In this document: positions 25,495 to 33,702 of the stretch, piece after piece | Layout: each line of letters opens with the position of its first letter | Numbering within the stretch: position 1 is the stretch's first letter | Source: SG8-4 sp964598225 | GTDB taxonomy: Bacteria; Planctomycetota; Phycisphaerae; Sedimentisphaerales; Anaerobacaceae | Assembly (NCBI GenBank): GCA_964598225.1 | Contig: CAZRBG010000046.1 | Location: 1-45,562 of the forward strand | Reading direction: 5' to 3' | Length of the DNA stretch: 45,562 nucleotides | Made by a program: the position numbers and the translations under genes | Notes under the pieces: generated by a model | The model's database searches: none | Told to the model about the DNA's origin: nothing | The model's input: only the letters and a program-made list of their open reading frames with translations

Positions 25495-26286
25495 TTAAAG
25501 GTGTCCTGTATTGTTCCCGAGCGTTTGTTCAAGATACCGGGTGATTCGATCCCGGTTTGTGCCGAGACTTGAGAACTGTTTTTCGCAAACATCGCTGAAT
25601 CTTGCAAGGACTTTACGGTTGATGGTTTCCTGATCCTCGAAAATTCCGATAGACTTTTGCGGCAGGCCCCATTTTTCGAAATTTAAAAGGGCAATTGTGG
25701 CATCTCGAACGCGGTCGTCGTTCTGCAATGCAAAAACAAACAACGGCTGCGCCGTGCCGTTAATTCGGCAATCTACCGTATACTTGGATTGAGGGTCTCG
25801 CTCCGGATCGTTCCAGTCGAACGAGCGGCGAATCTCCGGGATTTTCTTTTCCAGCATTGTCCGAAAATCTTCCATAAAGGTCGAACGGACCTGCTCGCGC
25901 GATAGAAATGAAACGTCCGTGACTTTCATCAAGGCCTGAATGAAGGAGTAGAGCGCGTTGCCAAATTCTCCATCCGATATACGAAGTAGCAGCTCTCCTT
26001 CTCGGTCTTCGATATGAAACGTTGTCAGAGCATTTGTTATAATTTTCTGCCGCGTGCCCCGCTGTAAATCCTTTTCGTCCAGATCATACGTGAGATGCAT
26101 ATAGGTATGGCCTTCGTCGGAGAGAATCCAGGCCGAATCTTCTCGCTTGAGAACAATAGCGAGGTGATCACCATCCTCAAATAGGAAAGGGGTGAAAACG
26201 CGAAAACGATCCATGCCTTCGCTCGCCAGTCGGATCTTATCGCAGACTTTGGCCTTGAAATCTTGCTCAATTTTTTCGATCTTCAT
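25495..26286 (-). CDS. DUF1828/DUF1829 domain protein
   Basis: A 263-residue soluble protein. The N-terminal DUF1828 part (about 25-115) is marked by RVFTPFLFEDGDHLAIVL and ILSDEGHTYMHL. The DUF1829 part (about 145-250) is marked by YTVDCRINGTAQPLFVFAL and GIFEDQETINRKVLARFSDV. The function of the family is unknown; members occur in prophage, plasmid and defence-rich regions, which fits the surrounding island. The start is supported by AGGAG and AAGGG just before ATG 26286. A decayed piece of a second DUF1829 gene lies upstream at 26408-26473. The small protein at 25227-25403 may be its partner. Confidence 0.82.
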   Translation of the reverse strand: MKIEKIEQDFKAKVCDKIRLASEGMDRFRVFTPFLFEDGDHLAIVLKREDSAWILSDEGHTYMHLTYDLDEKDLQRGTRQKIITNALTTFHIEDREGELLLRISDGEFGNALYSFIQALMKVTDVSFLSREQVRSTFMEDFRTMLEKKIPEIRRSFDWNDPERDPQSKYTVDCRINGTAQPLFVFALQNDDRVRDATIALLNFEKWGLPQKSIGIFEDQETINRKVLARFSDVCEKQFSSLGTNRDRITRYLEQTLGNNTGHL

Positions 26287-26331
26287 ATCCCTTTACTCCT
26301 CAAACAAAAGCCTTTGAGGATCCTTTGGTAT

Positions 26332-26389
26332 ATATCCGGGGACACCTTACCTATTGCGATACCGAATTAAGTAAGGTGTCCCCGGATAT
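26332..26389. repeat. Perfect 19-base inverted repeat (CCGGGGACACCTTAC type)
   Basis: ATATCCGGGGACACCTTAC at 26332-26350 is the exact reverse complement of 26371-26389; the loop is 20 bases. Degraded single arms occur at 43018-43043, about 43107-43130 and 43812-43834. This arm is a common dispersed palindrome in environmental genomes, often near transposase genes. Confidence 0.75.
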
Positions 26390-26407
26390 TCCCATTATTC
26401 CCATTTT

Positions 26408-26473
26408 TGCCAGGACCTTCCGGTTAATGGTTTCCTGATCTTCGAAGATTCCGACTGACTTTTGCGGTGTGCC
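26408..26473 (-). pseudogene. DUF1829 gene fragment
   Basis: On the minus strand this encodes PQKSVGIFEDQETINRKVLA, almost identical to the intact DUF1829 protein at 25495-26286 (one Ile/Val change) but with several synonymous base differences. No start or stop and no other part of the gene is present. It is a leftover of a diverged second copy, lying beside the perfect inverted repeat at 26332-26389. Confidence 0.7.
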
Positions 26474-26561
26474 CCATAAAAACTTAACGTCCACTGTAAT
26501 AAAATGTACCATAGTAAGGCTTTAGGTCAAGCATGAAATTAGATGGTTTAAGGAGAATGTC

Positions 26562-28007
26562 ATGGATCTTTATCGCGGTGTCAAATTCTTTCCTGCGGGG
26601 GATATGTTCGTAGCTGTGCTTTCCGCGTGCGTGTTATTGGTTTCGGGGGCGGCTTTGGCGGCGCCTGATGGTCAGGCCTTGTATCAGCAATACTGCTCAT
26701 CCTGCCACGGCGTTGAGTTGCAGGGCGGTAATGCTCAGAGCCTCGTAGACGGTGTCTGGCAGTACGGGGATTCTCGCGGCTATATCTATCGCAATATCCG
26801 GTTCGGCATGCCCCATCTCGGCATGCCTTCTTACGACGAGACGCTGAGCGACCGGCAAATCAAGGCCATTGTGGATTATCTCGAACAGCAAGAATCCGCC
26901 GCCGCCGTCGCGGAGCCGCGCCTGCCCGAACAGTTGGAAACGCTGGATTATAAACTGGACGTTCAGGTTATTGCCGAAGGGCTGGAAGTGCCGTGGGCGA
27001 TTGCGTTCATCGATAAAGACACGATCCTGGTTACCGAACGGCCCGGACGCGTGCGTCTGATCGAAGGCGGCAAGCTCGATCCCAGGCCTGTTGCAAACAC
27101 GCCTGAGGTGCTCAGCGCGGGGCAGGGAGGGATGCTGGACGTCGCTGTGGACCCGGACTACGAGCAAAACGGCTGGATATACCTGGCCTACAGCCACAAC
27201 CTGAGCAAACAGCCCGATCAGGCCCGCGCCCCGGCGATGACTCGCATCGTTCGAGGGAAGATCGAGGATCATAGCTGGACGGATCAACAGGTCCTGTTCG
27301 AGGCGCCGCATGAGACTTACGTGACGACTCGCCACCATTACGGCTGCCGAATCGTCTTTGACCGCAAGGGCCATTTGTTCTTCGGCATCGGTGATCGCGG
27401 CCGTCGAGAAAGGGCGCAGGATTTGTCGATGCCCAACGGAAAGATATACCGTCTCTATCGTGACGGTCGATGCCCGCGGGAAAATCCCTTTTACGAAAAA
27501 GAGGAGGCGCTGCCGCAGATATTCGCTTACGGCATACGAAATCCGCAGGGTCTGGCAGTGCATCCTCAGACTGACCTGTTGTGGGAGACCGAGCACGGCC
27601 CGCTGGGTGGCGATGAAGTCAACCTCATCCGGCCAGGCAAAAACTACGGCTGGCCCGAGATTACCTACGGCAAGAATTACAACGGCACGCTCATTTCCGA
27701 ATACCGGGTGAAAGCCGGCATGGAGCAGCCGACATATTACTGGCGGCCTTCAATCGCCGTCTGCGGGATGGATTTTGTCACGGGCGATCTTTTCCCGAAG
27801 TGGGAGAATTACCTGCTGGTCACCGCCTTGAAGTATGAAGAGGTGCGCCTGTTGAACGTCAAGGACGACTGTGTCCTGCACGATGAAATCATCCTCAAAA
27901 ACGCCGGCCGGGTGCGGGACGTGGGCTGCGGCCCGGACGGCGCAATCTACCCCGTCCTGAACGCCCCCGGCACGATCCTCCGACTGACGCCAGGATCACA
28001 GAAGTAG
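26562..28007 (+). CDS. Exported cytochrome c/PQQ-dependent sugar dehydrogenase-type fusion
   Basis: A 481-residue exported protein. Signal peptide about 1-34. A class I cytochrome c domain (35-112) has haem-binding C45-S-S-C48-H49 and a probable axial Met in GMPHLGMPSY. The remainder (about 125-478) is a soluble glucose/sorbosone dehydrogenase (GSDH) six-bladed propeller: LEVPWAIAFIDKDTILVTER, GQGGMLDVAVDPDY, TRHHYGCRIVFDRKGHLFFGIGD, YGIRNPQGLAVHP and PGKNYGWPEITYG are family landmarks. It probably oxidises an aldose or sugar derivative in the periplasm and passes electrons straight to its own haem. AGGAG at 26551-26555 precedes ATG 26562 by 6 bases. It stands 386 bases before the carbohydrate gene cluster and may feed it. 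Confidence 0.9.
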   Translation: MDLYRGVKFFPAGDMFVAVLSACVLLVSGAALAAPDGQALYQQYCSSCHGVELQGGNAQSLVDGVWQYGDSRGYIYRNIRFGMPHLGMPSYDETLSDRQIKAIVDYLEQQESAAAVAEPRLPEQLETLDYKLDVQVIAEGLEVPWAIAFIDKDTILVTERPGRVRLIEGGKLDPRPVANTPEVLSAGQGGMLDVAVDPDYEQNGWIYLAYSHNLSKQPDQARAPAMTRIVRGKIEDHSWTDQQVLFEAPHETYVTTRHHYGCRIVFDRKGHLFFGIGDRGRRERAQDLSMPNGKIYRLYRDGRCPRENPFYEKEEALPQIFAYGIRNPQGLAVHPQTDLLWETEHGPLGGDEVNLIRPGKNYGWPEITYGKNYNGTLISEYRVKAGMEQPTYYWRPSIAVCGMDFVTGDLFPKWENYLLVTALKYEEVRLLNVKDDCVLHDEIILKNAGRVRDVGCGPDGAIYPVLNAPGTILRLTPGSQK

Positions 28008-28393
28008 TGCATTGCTGTGAAACTCACCTTGACCTTAGTCGAACGGATTCGTATACCGAAGACATGTGTGCAATAGTGGGATTTGATTTGTTGAGATGGA
28101 GAGGGGAATATAATCATTGCTGTGTATCATATTTTTATGGGCTCTCCGAAACCCACGGCGCAGTCTCCTTCGACGGCACGAAATTCTGTGCCGTGAGCAA
28201 CTGGGCAATCCCCGGCGGCCAGGTGCAGGCGTACATAATAGACGTTAACCACCTCTGCGGCTCATCGAAATAAGCGAACGGCTGGTCAGGATTCTTCAGC
28301 CGTTCATCGTCCAAGACAAAACCCTTGACGATGAAGCAATATTGCGGATAATGGCAGGTCGAAAATGGAATACCTTTTGGAGAAGACCCGACC
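28008..28393. other. Gap with possible gene remnant before the carbohydrate cluster
   Basis: 386 bases. Apart from the possible C-terminal fragment at 28142-28273 no gene or RNA is recognised. The promoter of the following operon is expected here but no clear consensus was found. Confidence 0.4.
28142..28273 (+). pseudogene. Possible C-terminal remnant of a TolB/WD-type propeller gene
   Basis: The frame ending at the TAA 28271-28273 reads THGAVSFDGTKFCAVSNW, then a short Gly-rich turn and VQAYIIDV. This resembles the last blade of TolB-like periplasmic propellers (His, Ser-x-Asp-Gly, Ser-Asn-Trp, Tyr at the end). No upstream part of such a gene exists. The opposite strand is also open, so the call is tentative. 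Confidence 0.3.
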
Positions 28394-31300
28394 ATGAAGA
28401 AAACTATTTGCATCTCACTTTTCGTTGTGCTGACCTGCGTTTTCTGCTTTCAGGCGGCGGGCAAAAGCACCGTGAATGAATCTGCGAGGGAAGTTCCCGT
28501 TGCTTATGACGTCGATGTAGTGGTTGTCGGCGGGACATCGGGCGGAGTAGCGGCAGCGGTCGAGGCGGCACGACAGGGGGCGAGCGTGTTTCTCGCGGCG
28601 CAGCGGCCGTACCTCGGCCAGGATATCTGCGGCACTTACAGGCTGTGGTTACAGCCCGGCGAGACGCCGGATACGCCGTTAGCGAAAAAAATCTACGCTG
28701 AGCCTTCCGGCTCATCGCTTTTGCCTAAGGGAATCAAGTTCAGTTACCAGGCGGACATGGAATCTGCCACGATTCACAATGACACTGACCCGCCGTCGCT
28801 GCTCACTGATGGTAAATGGCACAGCGCTTCCAGCCAGAGCGTTCAGTACGATGGAGACGTGGCCATTACCGCCGATCTCGGTCAAGAGTGTAGACTGAAG
28901 AAGGTCCACGTCATGGCTTATCAGCGGCGGAATCAAGCCGAGGACAATTTCGAGGTTAAAAACATCGCCGTTCACATCAGCAATGACAAGAAGCAATGGA
29001 AACAGGCCGCTATTATCAAAAACAAGAGAGCAGGCGAGTCGCTCCCACAACCCTGGGGGCCGGTCGAATTTTCTGCTCCGATAAGGGGCAGCGCCCGTTA
29101 TGTGAAGTTCGCGGTCGAGAAATGCGACGACGTGAATCGAGTTCTTTTAGGCGAGATTGTTATAGAGGACGAAACTCCGGAAGTTGAGCCTGACACGCCG
29201 CCTGTACGAATCCCGCCGACGCCGATGCAGGTTAAGAGGGTGCTGGATGAAGCTCTGCTCGAAGCGGACGTGCAGTTTCTTTATAGCTGTTACGCTACAG
29301 ACGTCCTGCGCGACGGCGAGGGTAAGCTTGCCGGTATTGTCATGGCGAATCGCTCCGGCAGGCAGGCGGTCAGGGCCAAGATTATCATCGACGCGACACC
29401 GAGAGCGGCTGTAGCGAGAATTGCAGGTGCTTCTTTCGAGCCGTATCCGGCCGGCCCGCAAACGTTCAAGCGAATCGTTGTCGGCGATCAGGTCTGGACG
29501 GATAAGGGCGTTCCGGCGAGAAAAATGCCCACGATGATAACGGCAGGGAACGGCCCGCCGCGTCTGGCGGTCGAGTACACGCTCGAAATACCGATGAGAG
29601 ACGGCTCTTTCGCATCTTTTGCCGGGGCCGAGCAGATCGCACGGGACAAGACATGGGACCCGGCGGTTGAGGATTCTTCGGAAGTTTTGTTCCAGGTTCC
29701 GCCCGATCCGATCGAGGGCGAAGCGAGGCTGGTGAGTGACTGGCCGGGCGCCGATAAAGTCAATTTGGAGCCGTTCCGGCCCAAAAAGATTGATCGCCTT
29801 TTCGTAGTCGGTGGTTGTGCGGATATAAGCCGAAGTGCCGCTGAGAAGCTTCTTCGTCCTCTGGAGCTGATGAAAGTCGGCGCTCGCATCGGCAAAGCCT
29901 CCGCTTTGCAGGCAGAGAAAAGGCCGAAACCGCGTGAAGCCACGCTGAAGGGTGAGGCGGTCGCTACCGACTCCGGCAGTGTAGAGGAGGATTTAGGCGG
30001 CATACGATGGCGCAAAGGCGTGGACGCGACTGTTACCTCGGAAGAGCGCGGCCTGCCGGTGCTGGGTGAATATGACGTGGTGGTGGTCGGCGGCGGAACA
30101 GGCGGGGCGCCGGCGGGAATCGCCGCGGCAAGGCACGGCGCGAAAGCCGTTGTCCTGGAATATCTCAACGGTCTCGGCGGCGTGGGGACGATGGGGTACA
30201 TCAGTTCGTATTACTACGGCTATCGCGAGGGGTTCACAAAAGAGATCGACGACGGCGTCAAAAGCTTCGGCGGATACGCCCGGCCGAGACGCGGCGGCTG
30301 GAACGTCGAATGGAAGAAGGAATGGTACCGCAGCGAGCTGCGCAAAGCCGACGCCGATATTTGGTTCGGCACGCTCGGATGCGGCGCCTACGTTGACGGC
30401 CGAAATGTCAACGGTGTGGTAGTTGCCACGCCTGAGGGGCGCGGCGTGCTGCTTGCGAAAACTGTTATCGACTCGACGGGTAACGCCGACATTGCCGCTT
30501 CTGCAGGCGCCAGGTGCGTTTATACCGATGGTTCCAGCGTTGCGGTTCAGGGATCGGGCTTGCCGGGGCTAAAGCTCGGTGCCGGATACACAAACACCGA
30601 CTGGACTTTCATCGACGATGGCGACATGATCGACGTCTGGCGTTCGTTCGTCATCGCCAAGAAGAAATACAAAAACGCCTACGATCTGGGGCAATTGATC
30701 GACACTCGCGAGCGACGGCGGATAGTCGGCGAGTTCACGATGTCGCCGATGGACATCTCCACGGGCCGAACATATCCCGATACAATCGTAATCTCACGGA
30801 GCAATTTCGACACGCACGGATTCACGGAACATCCGGTCTTCGCAATCAGACCGCCCGACCGAAAGGAGATGTTCGTAAACGTGCCGTACCGATGCCTGCT
30901 GCCGAAGGGACTTGACGGCATTCTCGTTACGGGTCTGGGCGTCAGCGCGCATCGCGACGCTATGCCGGTCATCCGCATGCAGGCGGATATCCAGAACCAG
31001 GGCTATGCCGCAGGAGTGGCGGCGGCGATGGCGGCCGAAAGCGGCGTTAGCGTGCGAGATATCGACATCAAGACGCTGCAGAAGCATCTTGTCAAGAAGG
31101 GCAATCTACCCGAAAGCGTCCTGACGGATACGGATTCGTTCCCGCTGTCCGAGGAAAAGATCGCAGAGGCTGTCGAGGGCGTCACCAAAGATTTCAGCGA
31201 TTTGGATATCATTCTCGCTCAGCCGGAAGATGCCATGCCGCATCTGTTGAAAGCTTATCGTGATGCCAATACGCAGGAAAACAGGGTAGCTTACGCGCAT

Positions 31301-31843
31301 ATTCTCGGCATGTTGGGCGAGCCTTCGGTCGCCGAGACTCTCGCGGCGGAGGTCAGCTCGCGGAACTGGGATAAGGGTTGGAACTACAAGGGGATGGGCC
31401 AGTTCGGGCGGTGTATGAGCGAGCTTGACAGTCTTATTATCGCTCTGGGCCGGACGCGCGATTTAAAGGGGCTCGATGTGATTCTGGAAAAGGTCGGGCA
31501 GATCGATGCCGAAAGTGAGTTTTCTCACAGCAGGGCGGTTGCGGTGGCGCTGGAGACTCTGGATCATCGCGGTGCGGCCAAACCTCTGGCTCAACTGCTG
31601 AGAAAACCAGGCTTTCGAGGCCATGCTTTCACCGGCATAGAAGAAGCCCGCGAGCGAACGCCCGCCAATCCCACAGACAACGAAACGAGAAACAAATCCT
31701 TGCGTGAATTGATACTGGCTCGCGCGCTCTATCGTTGCGGAGATTATCAAGGTCTCGGAGAGAAGATACTGAAAGAATACTCCCGCGACCTTCGTGCTCA
31801 TTACGCGCGCCACGCCGGTGCCGTACTGGAAGAGAAGAAATGA
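28394..31843 (+). CDS. Large exported FAD-dependent oxidoreductase with two FAD modules and a discoidin-like insert
   Basis: A 1149-residue exported protein. Signal peptide 1-23. A first FAD-binding Rossmann motif (VVVVGGTSGGVAAA, from about 42) begins an FAD_oxidored-type domain. It is interrupted at about 110-260 by a beta-rich F5/8 type C (discoidin/CBM32-like) segment with ITADLGQECRLKKVHV and RYVKFAVEKCDD. The first module resumes with MQVKRVLDEALLEADVQFL. A second complete FAD module starts near 560 (VVVVGGGTGGAPAG) and runs to about 900 (GILVTGLGVSAHRDAMPVIR). The C-terminal 230 residues are helical and HEAT-like. Related proteins in planctomycetes sit in polysaccharide loci. It likely oxidises a sugar or polyol outside the cytoplasm, with the insert possibly binding glycan. 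It is the first gene of a co-directional set, 22 bases ahead of the next start. Confidence 0.82.
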   Translation: MKKTICISLFVVLTCVFCFQAAGKSTVNESAREVPVAYDVDVVVVGGTSGGVAAAVEAARQGASVFLAAQRPYLGQDICGTYRLWLQPGETPDTPLAKKIYAEPSGSSLLPKGIKFSYQADMESATIHNDTDPPSLLTDGKWHSASSQSVQYDGDVAITADLGQECRLKKVHVMAYQRRNQAEDNFEVKNIAVHISNDKKQWKQAAIIKNKRAGESLPQPWGPVEFSAPIRGSARYVKFAVEKCDDVNRVLLGEIVIEDETPEVEPDTPPVRIPPTPMQVKRVLDEALLEADVQFLYSCYATDVLRDGEGKLAGIVMANRSGRQAVRAKIIIDATPRAAVARIAGASFEPYPAGPQTFKRIVVGDQVWTDKGVPARKMPTMITAGNGPPRLAVEYTLEIPMRDGSFASFAGAEQIARDKTWDPAVEDSSEVLFQVPPDPIEGEARLVSDWPGADKVNLEPFRPKKIDRLFVVGGCADISRSAAEKLLRPLELMKVGARIGKASALQAEKRPKPREATLKGEAVATDSGSVEEDLGGIRWRKGVDATVTSEERGLPVLGEYDVVVVGGGTGGAPAGIAAARHGAKAVVLEYLNGLGGVGTMGYISSYYYGYREGFTKEIDDGVKSFGGYARPRRGGWNVEWKKEWYRSELRKADADIWFGTLGCGAYVDGRNVNGVVVATPEGRGVLLAKTVIDSTGNADIAASAGARCVYTDGSSVAVQGSGLPGLKLGAGYTNTDWTFIDDGDMIDVWRSFVIAKKKYKNAYDLGQLIDTRERRRIVGEFTMSPMDISTGRTYPDTIVISRSNFDTHGFTEHPVFAIRPPDRKEMFVNVPYRCLLPKGLDGILVTGLGVSAHRDAMPVIRMQADIQNQGYAAGVAAAMAAESGVSVRDIDIKTLQKHLVKKGNLPESVLTDTDSFPLSEEKIAEAVEGVTKDFSDLDIILAQPEDAMPHLLKAYRDANTQENRVAYAHILGMLGEPSVAETLAAEVSSRNWDKGWNYKGMGQFGRCMSELDSLIIALGRTRDLKGLDVILEKVGQIDAESEFSHSRAVAVALETLDHRGAAKPLAQLLRKPGFRGHAFTGIEEARERTPANPTDNETRNKSLRELILARALYRCGDYQGLGEKILKEYSRDLRAHYARHAGAVLEEKK

Positions 31844-31865
31844 CAAAGATTTAAGGAGATGTAAG

Positions 31866-32900
31866 ATGCCGGGAAAATATCGCTTTTCATTTGGCCCCTG
31901 GAACATTCACGAAGGCGCCGATCCGTTCGGGCCGCCCGTTCGCGAAACAGTCGATTTCGCCAAGAAACTCAAGCTGTACAAGCAACTGGGCTTCGACGGC
32001 GTTCAGTTTCACGACGACGACGTCGTACCGAATATGGACAAGTTAACACCCGATCAGATAATCAAACAGGCCGAAGAGGTACAGTCCGTACTGGAGAATG
32101 AAGGTCTGGTTGCGGAATTTGTTGCGCCTCGATTGTGGGAAAGCGATATGACCGTCGACGGCGCTTATACGGCCAACGATCCGACGTGCCGCGAATATGC
32201 AAAAGAGCGTACCAAGCGGATGCTTGATATCACGCTGGCTCTGAACTGCAAGCTTGTGGTCCTCTGGCTTGCTCGAGAAGGAACATACATCAGAGAAGCC
32301 AAGGACAGCAAAATAGCGGTGGATCGCATAGTCGAGGCGACAAACGATATGCTTGCATACGATCCCAGCGTCAGGATCGCGATTGAGCCCAAGCCCAACG
32401 AGCCGATGGACCAGGCGTACATCCCGACCACCGGGCACGCCGTAGCTATCAGCTATCTTACCGACGATCCCAAACGTGTCGGCGTCAACATCGAAACGGC
32501 TCATACTATTCTCGCCGGCCTCGATCCGTCGGATGAGATGGGCTTCGCCCTTGCCTACGACAAGCTGTACACCGTTCATCTGAACGATCAGAACGGCTTA
32601 AAGTTCGACGAGGACAAGACCTTCGGCTCGGTCGATCTCAGAAGGGCGTTCAATCAGGTGCGCATACTCGACAAGTATGATTACGGCACTCGCGGCGAGT
32701 TCGTCGGGCTGGACGTCAAGGCGATGCGGACCCAGAAGGAGGAAGGTGCTACCAAGCATCTTTCCAACAGCCGGTCTATTTTCCTGCATTTGCTTGAAAT
32801 CGTCAGGAGTCTCGACCAGGGCATAGTTGCGGGATTGATCGCCGAGCGCGATTACGAAGAATTGGACATGCACATAATCAGCCATCTGATAGGCAAATAG
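31866..32900 (+). CDS. Xylose isomerase-like enzyme with altered metal site
   Basis: A 344-residue TIM-barrel enzyme close in motifs to class I (actinobacterial-type) xylose isomerase of about 388 residues, for example FSFGPWNIHEGADPFG, FHDDDVVP, AIEPKPNEP and FDEDKTFGSVDLRRAF. By alignment from memory, catalytic H49 and D52, E174, K176, E210, H213, D248, D250 and D283 are kept. However the site-1 ligand Asp (D245 in Streptomyces) is replaced by H238 in TVHLNDQNG. The C-terminal dimer arm is shorter. It may isomerise another aldose or an amino-sugar derivative, or be a hydrolase or epimerase in the same fold. AAGGAGAT at 31853-31860 sets the start at 31866; the frame opens earlier, over the end of the FAD gene. 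There are 23 bases to the PIG-L gene. Confidence 0.85.
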   Translation: MPGKYRFSFGPWNIHEGADPFGPPVRETVDFAKKLKLYKQLGFDGVQFHDDDVVPNMDKLTPDQIIKQAEEVQSVLENEGLVAEFVAPRLWESDMTVDGAYTANDPTCREYAKERTKRMLDITLALNCKLVVLWLAREGTYIREAKDSKIAVDRIVEATNDMLAYDPSVRIAIEPKPNEPMDQAYIPTTGHAVAISYLTDDPKRVGVNIETAHTILAGLDPSDEMGFALAYDKLYTVHLNDQNGLKFDEDKTFGSVDLRRAFNQVRILDKYDYGTRGEFVGLDVKAMRTQKEEGATKHLSNSRSIFLHLLEIVRSLDQGIVAGLIAERDYEELDMHIISHLIGK

Positions 32901-32923
32901 GACGACTGGGAGGTTTTCCAAAT

Positions 32924-33691
32924 ATGACTGCTACCGGCGGCAAGACCGTATTGAGTTTGGGCGCTCATCCCGACGATGCCGAGTTTCTCTGTGCCGGAAC
33001 GCTTGCCCTGCTGCACCAGAAAGGCTGGGAAGTACATATCGCCACAATGGCCCCCGGCGATTGCGGGACGGTACAGTACAGCAGGGAGGAAATCAGCCGT
33101 ATTCGCAGGGGCGAGGCGGCGGAATCGGCGGCTCTTCTGGACGGCAGCTATCACTGTCTCGAATCCGGTGACATTTTTATCCTTTACGACAGGCCGTCGA
33201 TACTCAACGCGATCGAGCTGGTGCGCAAGGTCAAGCCGATAGTTGTTATCACGACCAGTCCAATAGATTATATGGTCGATCATGAGATGGCCAGTAAGCT
33301 TGCCAAGACGGCTTGTTTCGCCTGCGGCGTGGTCAATGTCGAAACACCCGGCGCCGAGCCTTTCGAGCCGGTGCCGTATCTGTACTACATGGATCCGGTC
33401 GAGCATAAGGACAACTTCGGTAGAGAAATCAAGCCCGGTATGATCGTTGACATAACCGACGTGATGGAAACCAAGGAAAAGATGCTCTGCTGCCATGAAA
33501 GCCAGCGGCACTGGCTGATGACGCATCACGGCATGGATGAGTACGTCGACATGATGAAAAGGGCGGACGAAAAAAGAGGTAGTGAAATCGGTTCGAAATA
33601 CGGCGAAGGTTTCAGGCAGCACTTGGGCCATGCATATCCACAGGATAACATCCTCAAGGCCGAACTGGGCGATTTAGTGCGCATAATGTAA
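32924..33691 (+). CDS. PIG-L/LmbE family deacetylase
   Basis: A 255-residue cytoplasmic zinc hydrolase. The metal/catalytic motif is A14-H15-P-D17-D18-A-E20 (GAHPDDAEF), and a later DYMVDH supplies the third ligand. Family members remove N-acetyl groups from GlcNAc-containing or related compounds (GlcNAc-PI, GlcNAc-Ins, diacetylchitobiose, bacillithiol precursors). Beside a NagB-like and a PfkB gene it points to an N-acetylated sugar being deacetylated inside the cell. GGGAGG at 32908-32913 precedes the ATG. Its stop codon overlaps the ribosome site of the NagB-like gene, so translation is coupled. Confidence 0.9.
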   Translation: MTATGGKTVLSLGAHPDDAEFLCAGTLALLHQKGWEVHIATMAPGDCGTVQYSREEISRIRRGEAAESAALLDGSYHCLESGDIFILYDRPSILNAIELVRKVKPIVVITTSPIDYMVDHEMASKLAKTACFACGVVNVETPGAEPFEPVPYLYYMDPVEHKDNFGREIKPGMIVDITDVMETKEKMLCCHESQRHWLMTHHGMDEYVDMMKRADEKRGSEIGSKYGEGFRQHLGHAYPQDNILKAELGDLVRIM

Positions 33692-33702
33692 GGAGACAAC
33701 AG

